From NCBI GenBank assembly GCA_010279815.1, contig QEOQ01000640.1, positions 392,282 through 456,281 on the forward strand: a DNA stretch of 64,000 bases. The letters are read 5' to 3'. Under the pieces are notes generated by a model. It was not told the DNA's origin. It saw only the letters and a program-made list of their open reading frames with translations, and did no database searches. The position numbers and the translations under genes were made by a program. Numbering within the stretch: the stretch's first letter is position 1; every line of letters starts with the position of its first letter. This DNA comes from Brachionus plicatilis (Eukaryota; Rotifera; Eurotatoria; Ploima; Brachionidae). This document shows positions 55,260-64,000 of this stretch, piece by piece.

Positions 55260-56200
55260 ACTCCCTTAAAAATTTTAGATATGTTGTACTTAAAGCTTTA
55301 GACAAATATTTGAATCTTTTTCCAAAGGTCAAAACCTAAACATGAATGATTGGACCCATAAAGTATTTCAGACATCGGATCTTAAAGCAATTTCTAATTA
55401 TGATTTCTCTTAGACCACTTTGTCAGTCATTAAATTTTAAAATTTTATGAACAAATTTGGCAATAAGCTCGAAAATTCTAACATAAACAGTCAATATTGA
55501 ACTCATTTAATCTATTATTCACAATAACGAGTGTCCAATAAACTTGATCGAAATTTTAAATTAAAAATGTGAAAGAAATGTTTTGTTTCCGATGAAATTT
55601 TATATGAATAAAGAATGGCTCTTTATAAATATATATAAAACAACCGAAAACTCGACTTTTTGATTAAAAGCGACCTGCTTTCAGATATTGTTACAAAACC
55701 TAAAGGTATAAATATAACGACAGACTACTAGACTTCGGTTCAGAATTATTTTTACATTGGTATAACTACACATTTTTTGGATTATAATTTTAAAGCTTTG
55801 TAATATCTCGTTGTCAATTCGTCACATACTTGGTGAACATTCTTCTTAAAACATGAAAGAGACAAAATTATCAATTTTTATACGATTTTAATATTATTAA
55901 TAAAATCAAAGCAATTACAACTGATAATGTGAAAATACATTAAAATCATTACATTTATAGTCACAAATACATTAAAATTTATTAGTTGAAATACTAGGTT
56001 GTCTGATTATATAAACTCTGATTCTGAATCAGTATTATTATCTCAGAACGAAAAAATCTTTTAACCGAAAATGTTCCTTTAACAGAGACAGAAATCTAAA
56101 TTGGATGTTTCTTTCGAAACATATTCAAATGCTTTAAACTTATTCAATTATTGTAATTTTCTTTCATTATAAAAAAATAAATAATCTAAAATTTTTTTAA
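55260..56200. other. Non-coding DNA between transposon relics
   Basis: Nothing recognised apart from possible continuation of the neighbouring relics. Confidence 0.3.
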
Positions 56201-56215
56201 TTAGCTCTAAAAAAA

Positions 56216-57190
56216 ATGTTTTTTCCCACAACCCACAACAATCATTCAACATCTATGAAAGAAAAATTGGCAAATATGAAAAATGAAAGTCAAAAAGTTT
56301 ACTTAATCATTCAACAGGTGCTAACAAGATGGAACTCGACTTATTTTTTAAATGGAATTTTCTCAAACGATCGTAAATACAAGTATCTTCATTCAAAAAG
56401 TGCAGAAATAAATGTTCTTAAAAATTCGTTGGAAATACTTAAACTCTTTTCGACATTACTTGTCAGCTTTCAAACGAAAAAGATCTTACCCTTTGTCTAG
56501 TTATTCCAATTTTTGCATCATAATTTAAATTACCGTATACACTTGCAGTGAGATGATTGCCCTTAAACCCAAATATCAGGTTTTAAACCATGCGCCGACT
56601 ACCATCTAACCCATGTTATTTTGATATTAATAAGAAGACCATGTCTTTAAACCTGGTATCCAGGTTACAAAAATTAAGAAATATTATAAAAAATCGAAAT
56701 TCTAAGGTTAAAATGATGAAAAATTTTAAAAAATACTCGACTACTTATTGGGGTTTTTTTTTTCAAGATGATTGGGACGATAGAGGAAAAGTTGATGGTA
56801 TGACACGTACATTTTCCAATTCAATTCAATCCACAGGTGAATCAACCGGTGTACTAACTCCATCATCAGCAACTATTCCATCATCGATCACCCAAAAACT
56901 CAAAAAAAAAAAAACCCCAATAAATGGAAAACAATGTTGAGATAAATTGCAGAGCTGCAAAAAAGGAATTAAAAAATTCTATATTTCAAGCTTAATTTGA
57001 TAATAGAGTAAATTTTTGGAATTATAACAATTAAAAATACCCTTTTCTTCGAGAATTTTTCGTTAACTATGCTATTGCGCTGGCAAAAAGTTCACCATTA
57101 GAAAGATTATTTTCGAAAGAAAATAATTAAGCGTGGGATATACGAAATAGAAATTCTTCTGATAAAGTTGAGGCCATAATATGAAAGCAT
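56216..57190 (+). pseudogene. hAT transposase relic
   Basis: The first plus frame (56,216-56,500) contains QQVLTRWNSTYFLNGIF, the hAT TRWNSTY motif, followed by a helical LKNSLEILKLFSTLLV. A second piece (56,590-56,940) is diverged (RLPSNPCYFDI, then an S/T-rich linker). The hAT dimerisation region is legible at about 57,055-57,180: YAIALAKSSPLERLFSKENN, stop, RNRNSSDKVEAII, matching the SS-x-x-ERxFS ... R-N-R-L-x-x-x-x-V-E pattern. Stops and frameshifts throughout. It could be a relative of the enzyme that moved the hAT MITEs in this window. Confidence 0.75.
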
Positions 57191-57689
57191 TAGTTATTCT
57201 AATTAAACTTATTAAACTTATTCTAAAAATAAAAATATTTCTCTTTGACAGGAGTCATATATTTTATTTTATATATTTTAAACAAAAATTCAAAGTAGGA
57301 GATCAGATGGGTATTGAAATTATTTAAAATTTGATAAAGAGTAATGGACAGATCAAGGACCATTTTTTTCCAAAAATGTTATAGATTATGAGTACCAAAC
57401 AGTTCAAACTGAAAACATCTAGCTTAACTAGTGAACACCTTTTATCTTTCTGTGTGATACCGAGTTAAATTACTACTAAAATAGTAAAATTTCGTTATTG
57501 TATTTTAATTTAATTTTTTATGTTTGAATTACAAAAAGTATCCAATGTTGAAATAACATTAAAAAGTGCAATGTTTCAAATATTTTTTCAGTTTCAAATA
57601 AAAATATAATTTTAATTTAGTATTGTAAGCGAGAAAAACTTTTCTAATGTTTTGACTTTGGGTTTGTGATGACGACCCTTAAGATTATA

Positions 57690-58046
57690 TTTTTAAATAT
57701 TTGGGTTCTCGAAGAATTGGATTGACAGAAAAAAATACTCAAACAAAAACTGATTTGATTGATAAAATCGTCAGATCAATAAGGCTCAGATGGGCAGGAC
57801 ATGTACGACGAATTTTGGACACACTTTTACCAAAAATTATTCTATTTGGTGATATTTTAACTGGAAAGCGTGGAAGAGGAAGACCAGAAAGAGAGTGGAC
57901 GGATTGCTTAAAAGAGGATTGTGAGAGAGCTGCAATTGTCTGGACTAAATGGGTGAATGAATCGAAGATTCGTGAGAAACGGCCTATCAAAATCTCGTCC
58001 CCAACCTCAAACAGATGAGGAAAATTATTATTATTATTATTATTAA
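57690..58046 (+). mobile_element. 5'-truncated LINE 3' end with (TTA)n tail
   Basis: A 105-codon plus frame (57,701-58,018) is the C-terminus of a non-LTR retrotransposon ORF2: IRLRWAGHVRRI, then GKRGRGRPEREWTDCLKEDC. It ends at TGA and within a few bases is followed by a (TTA)n run at about 58,027-58,045. Truncation at the 5' end and a microsatellite tail are typical of target-primed insertion. The antisense frame at 57739-58059 is a shadow. Confidence 0.8.
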
Positions 58047-58289
58047 CTTCATTTTTCATTTTTGTGCTTCATGTATTTTTATTCTGATGGTTGGTAGAGG
58101 TACAGATAAACAAATAATTAAATTATTTAAAAGTTAAATAAAGAATTTTCAATTTTTTATTCAAATTTCTAAATAAAAATTAAACTCATTTATTTCACTA
58201 AAGATTTTGATTTAAAATATGAAAATGCTTGCAATATTAACTTATGATATTTTTTTTTATTCGAAACTGATAAAATGGGTCATGTTCAG

Positions 58290-58395
58290 TATGTGATCAT
58301 TTTGATCACCAAAATATAAAGTGTACTCTTTGTGATCAAAAATTGATCACCAAAATTTTTTTTTGATCACATAACAATTTTTTTGATCAAATAAA
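58290..58395. repeat. Cluster of TGATCA palindromes
   Basis: About six TGATCA or TGTGATCA words occur within roughly 100 bp (for example TGATCATTTTGATCACCAAA). Possibly the eroded arm of an unknown element; no TIR pair was found. Confidence 0.35.
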
Positions 58396-58508
58396 ATAAA
58401 ATTTTTTTTGTTGAAATCAAAAATTTTTTACATTCTAGGAATTTCAAAATTTTAAATAATGTTAATATTGAATGAAATAAAAAAAACAAAAAATAAATTG
58501 CAGCTCAC

Positions 58509-58787
58509 CAGAGTTGTTTAAAAGTCCCAAAAAAAAGTCCAAGTCCAGAATTTTTTTTTAAATTTGCTTGATCAGGCTACATATTAAAAAATTTATATAC
58601 TCTTGGGTTGTCTAATGCAATAGACTTGCCATATATCAGAATTTTGTTGCATTTTTTGCATAAATGTCTTCACAATTCTTCTTCAGTATTCAAAATTTTA
58701 AAGCCTGTACTTGGACTTTTGAATGAAAATTTAATAAAAATAGTCCGGACTTGGACTTGACTTGAGACTTGTGACTTTTAAACTCTG
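58509..58787. mobile_element. hAT-type MITE (279 bp) with AAGTC repeats
   Basis: The left end is CAGAGTTGTTTAAAAGTC and the inverted right end CAGAGTTTAAAAGTC. The 8-bp flanks CAGCTCAC (58,501-58,508) and CAACTCAC (58,788-58,795) differ at one base. The arms carry AAGTCCAAGTC-type words. TIR and duplication length fit hAT. Confidence 0.65.
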
Positions 58788-58929
58788 CAACTCACCATAA
58801 TAAACTATAAGTCTGAAATATTTATTAAGATTTAAAAACCGTATAAGAAAAGGCAGTTTTTACAAAGAAATGGCTTTGGTCCCAGTAGAATCGTCCAAAA
58901 AAGCATTAAGGGCATCACAAGATTCAGTG

Positions 58930-59284
58930 GGGTTGTGAAGTTCGTTTCAATTCGATCTTTTCAATTTAGAAAAACTTGAATAACTTTTTTACTAAAAAAG
59001 ATAATTTAGTTCTATAAAATGCTTAATTATAAGCAAATTTGCTTAATGCAGTAAAATAGGTCTGCAAAATACTCTGCAATTTTCTGCATTTTGCACGCCA
59101 TTAAAAAGTATTCTAATCAACTGTGCAAGTACATTGCAGAGTTTTTGCAGGCATATATTTTCGGATTAAGCAAAGTTGTTTAAACATTAAGCATTTTACA
59201 GAACTAAATTATTACTTATAGTAAAAAAGTTATTCAATTTTTTGTGAATTGAAACGATCGAATTGAAATGAACTTCACAATCCC
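58930..59284. mobile_element. Foldback MITE (355 bp) with perfect 10-bp target duplication
   Basis: The left arm starts GGGTTGTGAAGTTC and the inverted right arm GGGATTGTGAAGTTC; arms extend about 130 bp with good complementarity (TTTCAATTCGATC, TAATTTAGTTCT and AAAATGCTTAAT shared). Flanks AGATTCAGTG at 58,920-58,929 and 59,285-59,294 are identical. A 10-bp duplication and GGG ends fit Mutator-like elements. A partial copy lies at about 30,940-31,015. Confidence 0.75.
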
Positions 59285-59608
59285 AGATTCAGTGTAAGGT
59301 CGTCTTCCTTTTCTCAATTTTTTTAAATGAATTTTCGTTTTTATTAAGGAAATTCTGTAGATATCAATTGGTCAGAAACCTTTTAAAAAATCAATATTTT
59401 GTAGAAATTTTAAATTATTTATAAAAAGCTTAAACTAAATCAAATCAACAAAAAACTTTTATTTTAATTTTTTATTGGTACTGTATTATTTATGTAAAGT
59501 ATAACCACAAATATAAAAAATAATACCAAAAACTAATTTGTGTTTTTATTAGTTTATTTTTAAGCAGTTGAAGCCCCTTCAGAAAATCATAAAAATAAAA
59601 TAATTTTC

Positions 59609-59890
59609 AGAGTCTAGTAAGGATTTAGTTCAATTGATTAAATAATGAAGTTGGTTAATTTAAATTAGTTTATAAATTAAACGTTCGTACTGAATCTTTT
59701 TTTATGATTTTTTTATCTAAAGGACCTCTTGTTTGACACAGATTTACAAAAGAATAAAAAAATTAATAAATTAATTTTTTTTTCTTATGCTTTGACATTT
59801 TCAAGTCCTTAGATAGGGTTTAATTTATAAACTAATTAAAATTTACAACCTCATTATTTAATCAATTGGTCTAAATCATTACTAGACTCT
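59609..59890. repeat. Foldback repeat with 75-bp arms
   Basis: AGAGTCTAGTAAGGATTTAG at the left and its near-complement at the right start arms of about 75 bp (59,609-59,682 and 59,818-59,890) around a loop of about 135 bp. No target duplication is recognisable, so the class is open. It lies just after a fragment of the dispersed repeat (59,560-59,585, GCCCCTTCAGAA). Confidence 0.55.
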
Positions 59891-62820
59891 GGGACATTAA
59901 AGGTAAATGTGAACTATTAAACTAATCATGAATATCAAATAACTGTTGGCGTTATTTAAGGCTGAGTAATTAGTCCTTTTATTAATTAGTTTATTTATTA
60001 GTAAGATTCCAAAATAAAATAAAACTAAATACTAAATATTTCATGCTTTTCACAGATAACCTAGTCCCATTTTAATTTTAAATAAATACAATAAATGAAG
60101 TTTAAACTACAATTTAAATTAAACTGTTTGGTTCTTTCTAAAACTAAAATATAAAATATCCTCTGAAATTTTACTTCACCGAGTCCTTAATAAATTTTAA
60201 CTCGTAACAGACTTTTAGAGTTAAATGAGAAAAATGACTGAGTTCGTTCCATTTTTAAATGATAAAGCTAACTTATAAACAAGTTTTGTCTAATACGAGT
60301 CCACTGTGTAATTGGTACTTTATTCTTTATTTTGATTATTTTTTGAAGCATTGAATGATATTTTGTTTAGTTTTCTTTTTAAAAATATCTAATCAAAGTA
60401 AAAATATCAAAAAAAGCAAAAAAAGACATATTAATGATCCTCTTTGATCCAATATTTCCTCTTTTAAATAAATTTATTAAAATTTCAAAGCAAGCAATTC
60501 AAGACGTTTTAACACATTTTTTTAATTTAGCAAAAAAAAGTAATAATATTTTTGTGTTTATAGTTATGTATTATTTTCAAAAACTAATCAAGTATCTTTT
60601 TATTTTCATTAGAAATTCTTAAAATTACTTAAAAGAATATTCTTATTATAAAAATTCTAGTTTCTATTCAATATTATCAATAAAGAATTTTGTTTATTTT
60701 ATAACTTCTCTTGAAGTTTAGTAATTGATTGAAAGTTTTAACTTTACATGATATCTTTATAATCAAATCAATTTTTTATCTGATATTTTAAATAAAGAAA
60801 AAACAAATTAATTAACTTAATATATTTCTTACTGATTAAAATAAATATTAATTTGCATGTTGAGATTACTGATTATTTCTTATGTTGAATTTAAACAAAA
60901 ATTTAATTAATCTTATAAAAAAATTTTATCACAGAAACATTTTTTTTAATTGAAAATTTAATTTTTTATTTATGCTATTTTTTATGCTAAAATTTAAGAA
61001 AAAAATTAGCTTTTAATAATGAGTTACACAAATCGCAGTAAAGAAAATTCAATCTTTAATCCAGGTTTAATTACAAAATATTGTTCAGCATTTTATTTAC
61101 TTTTTAAATAGTTAATTTTATTTAAATTGAAATTAATCATTATTTAGTCAGTAAATTCAATATGGCATCTTGGAAAGTTTTTTTTTTAGTTTTTTTTTAA
61201 CAAAATGCTTCTAATTCATTTTTATAAGATTCATTCAATTTTTGATGGGTTTCAATTAATATTCAACCTGGAAATTGTAGATTATTGAACTTTATTTTAA
61301 GAACCGCATAAAGATAAAAACAAAAGAAATTATATCAAACCATTACCTTGAAAATTAGTTTTTGGTTTCGTATCAAATTTTAATACAGTTCATAAATATT
61401 TTCCCTTAACCATTATCATAAAAAAATTAATTATAGTTATATCAAAATATAGCTAAGTTTATTTTCATTTAGATAAATAATCATAAACCATATAATTTAA
61501 GTAAAGTTATATAATTAGCTAGTTTAGCTTTCGAGATTAATTTTTTCTCAAATAATAAAAAACATTTAAAATTTAAATTTTTTTCTAATGAAATTTAAAT
61601 TGCTTATAATTTATTTAATTAATAAACAAAATTTTCCAGAGATTTTGGAATAAAATTCATTTCAGGTAATTAGTCAACATAATTGTATTTGATATTTAAA
61701 AAAATACTTTTAAAACTTGAGGATAGATGCTTCGTTAAATCTTTTAGTAATTTTTGTTTAATTTTTTTAAATTAAAATTAATTAAAAGATCTGTTTGTGT
61801 CATCATATTATTAAACTTTCTAAAAGGACGGAATAAACCAAGGAAATGGAAATGAATAAAAACCATTTCAATCAGCAGTAATTATGTTCAAAAGGCTATC
61901 AGAAGCTTTAAAAATTTTAAAATAACTCTGGAGCAAATAGCATCCACTAAGCCAGAGTTGAGCAAATAAAGTTTGATGAAAAAAAGACCCATAATGAGCA
62001 AGAAGTTAAAAATGTTTATAATTATAAAGTAAAGTCAATGTCTCAGTGCAAATAGAATCTCTTGAAGATCGATAAAAGTCAATTTTTTAAATTTTTTGAA
62101 AAATTAAATTTTAATCATCATTGCAATATAAATATAAAATTTTAATATTAAACAAATCGAGATAAAAAATTAAAAAATATTATTAATTAAATGGCAGCCT
62201 AGGCCCTTTTTCGATTGAAGGTGCACTTTCAATTTTTTTCAATAAATTTGAAATGTTTTTTTGATTAAAATTCGATTGAAAATGAAATCAAATTCTACTA
62301 TTAAATAAAAAATGCTGAGTAACTAAATAAAATAATGATTGTTTTGTATAAAAATACGAACCAATCATAGTCAAAAATTTTGATTAATTAACAATAAAAA
62401 GAAATTCCCAGAAAATTTTTTATATGTTTTTTTTTTAATGTTTTTACATGAGACTGATAGGTTTATTAGCTTCAGAAACGATTGAGAAAATAATTTGATC
62501 AAACTAGTCAGAAACATGATCAATTGTTTTTTTTTATGCAACTAAAAAAATTTTAAATTTTTATTTGTTTTAAAAAAATTGATCAAATTATCAAATTGCT
62601 ATTTAATTCGAATGAAAAAAAAAAAAAAGAAAGAAGAATATTGATCTCTTTATTAAAAGATAATAAACAAATTAATTGCATATCATTTGAATGATCTTAA
62701 GATAATCGAATTTCAGCTGATTTAATCTCAAGTTTAAAGAATTTTTAATTGGAACGATGAGATACTTGAGTGTACCGATATCAAAAAAAAAGTGAAAATA
62801 AAAAAAAAAGAAAAAAAATC
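59891..62820. other. AT-rich intergenic DNA
   Basis: No gene or element supported. The frame at 60434-60622 is AT-driven. A 35-codon protein-like stretch near 61,950-62,055 (ARVEQIKFDEKKTHNEQEV) may be debris of a transposon gene. Confidence 0.35.
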
Positions 62821-63951
62821 TAAATTAACTATCTTCGGATTCGAACAATTTACAAGCGGAAAGATTTTATTTTTGATTGCGGCTCTGGACCGAGCACAGT
62901 CTAGATCTCAGTCTGATTCAGTCGAAAACAACACCGTATTTATTCTACGGTCTATTCATTTCTAAATGTTACAGTCCATGCGCACTCGGACAACAAATAC
63001 CAGAATTGTTCAAAAATGCAAATTCACTTCTAGACACAAAACAAAACACCAAATCTCACTAATTTATTTGATTGAACAACATAGCCAATGTTGCTTGTTT
63101 AAACTAGAAATCAAAAAGAATCCTAATCCATTTGGGCCTAGCTGTACTACTTACCTAGAAATCCAAATCACAATTAAGAACAATGTTGAAATGTATTTTT
63201 GCATGCTCAAACAACTATCTTATCCTATTAGTCACACGGTATTCGTGTTTCAAAAGCGTATTGCTGTACTTAATTGTTATTGAAATTGTTTGTACTATGG
63301 ATAGAAGAACGATTGTAATTGCGAGACTAGGCAAGAAAAGAGCTGGCAACTTTGATTATTTACAAATAAATATATATCGGTTAATATATTTGTCAAACAT
63401 GTCTAGGGTTTTCTTACATGGCCATTTGTGTAGTAGTCGATGAACGAGGAAAAGATAATCAAATTGAGAGACTTATTTCAAACAACTCGTCTATGTTTAA
63501 TCAAAAACAATTTTCTCGTAATGAGATTTGGTGAGCTAGTTGGTCAATTAGAAGCAAAAATATTCTAGTTTTTTTTTTTAGTATTTTTTCAGTTTAGTCC
63601 AGTTTTGTTTTGCCAAAGCAATAAAATTTTACACACTTCGGCAATAGGGTATCAATAAAAAGTGAAGATTTGTGACCTTTTGCTTTTTTTTTTTGCTTTT
63701 TTTTTCCTAAATGTTGCACCGAGAACAATTAGAGAGAGAGAAAGAGAGAGAGTTCTGAAGGTATGATCACGAAAGCACTTGAACATGTAGCTCAATTTAA
63801 GCTTGGCAAAGATCAAAGAGTTTTCATCAAGCTTGTTTGATTGATACGCACATTGATCAACTCATGCGCTTAATTGTGCCTCATATTTAAAAGAAGATAA
63901 CGTGGATTTAAATTACAGAATTAGTGTTTTTTTATTTTTGTTGTTTTGCAG
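62821..63951 (+). other. Possible 5' untranslated region and first intron of a gene beyond the right edge
   Basis: Composition is less AT-rich than the preceding 3 kb. Frames at 62877-63062, 62966-63283 and 63183-63443 overlap in different phases, none protein-like, so this looks untranslated. A (GA)n run lies at about 63,731-63,752, followed by a donor GTATGA at 63,761 and an acceptor TTGTTTTGCAG ending at 63,951, giving a 191-bp candidate intron. Confidence 0.3.
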
Positions 63952-64000
63952 GGCGATCATAAAGTAGAAAAGAGAGTGAACCTAATGAAATGGAAAATCA
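63952..64000 (+). other. Candidate exon start at right edge
   Basis: After the acceptor at 63,950-63,951 one frame is open to the edge (GDHKVEKRVNLMKWKI), with an ATG at about 63,984. It could be a coding exon or the end of a 5' UTR with the true start. Confidence 0.25.

Noticed and set aside
62836..62846. GGATTCGAAC, resembling a tRNA T-loop/B box on the minus strand
   Set aside because: The flanks do not form a T stem or acceptor stem, and no A box lies at the right distance.
62877..63443. Three overlapping plus ORFs (61, 105 and 86 codons)
   Set aside because: Different phases of the same DNA, none with protein-like composition or motifs; more likely untranslated sequence.
1..64000. CRISPR arrays, rRNA genes, intact tRNA genes or operon-type features
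   Set aside because: None seen; spliced genes and eukaryotic transposons show that this is animal nuclear DNA.

Overview
The window is very AT-rich eukaryotic DNA with sparse, more GC-rich coding islands. Introns are either tiny (48-122 bp) or expanded by transposons. An intronless rhodopsin-type GPCR, a complete USP9X/fat facets-type deubiquitinase gene, a divergent TALE homeobox gene and many DNA-transposon relics point to a small invertebrate. A spiralian such as a monogonont rotifer (Brachionus-like) fits best, but this is inference from gene style, not a database match.

Layout. Positions 1-321 (minus) hold the N-terminal exon of an acidic protein that runs off the left edge; a perfect palindromic RFX X-box lies 288 bp upstream of its start. 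A single-exon class A GPCR is at 4,206-5,504 (minus). From about 5.5 to 31.9 kb I find no intact host gene. This is AT-rich intergenic DNA with a piggyBac-like end, a decayed RTE-like LINE split by a 715-bp element with a 9-bp target duplication, a CR1/Jockey-like RT scrap, two hAT MITEs with perfect 8-bp target duplications, a MULE transposase C-terminal relic and several copies of a dispersed repeat.

The main gene is the USP9X orthologue on the minus strand, 31,973-50,618. I reconstructed 14 coding exons whose phases join into one frame of 2,938 codons including the stop. Three introns are large. The first (46,156-47,604) carries a solo LTR with a 4-bp target duplication. The second (43,355-45,279) has little structure beyond a hairpin. 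The third (33,769-39,583) contains, on the opposite strand, a complete single-exon TALE homeobox gene (35,358-36,053), two Tc1/mariner-like palindromic MITEs and inverted copies of the dispersed repeat.

From 52.5 to 60 kb is a transposon graveyard: a Tc1 transposase relic, a 670-bp MULE-type element with a SWIM zinc-finger remnant and 9-bp target duplication, an unidentified transposase-like pseudogene, a hAT transposase relic, a 5'-truncated LINE with a (TTA)n tail, and further hAT and MULE-type MITEs with readable target duplications. Positions 60-62.8 kb look empty. The last 1.2 kb is less AT-rich and has a donor/acceptor pair that may be the 5' end of a gene continuing beyond the right edge.

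The genes do not form a pathway. The coherent themes are a developmental homeobox gene nested antisense inside a housekeeping gene, and a set of non-autonomous DNA transposons (hAT, MULE-type, Tc1/mariner) lying beside decayed relics of likely autonomous partners.
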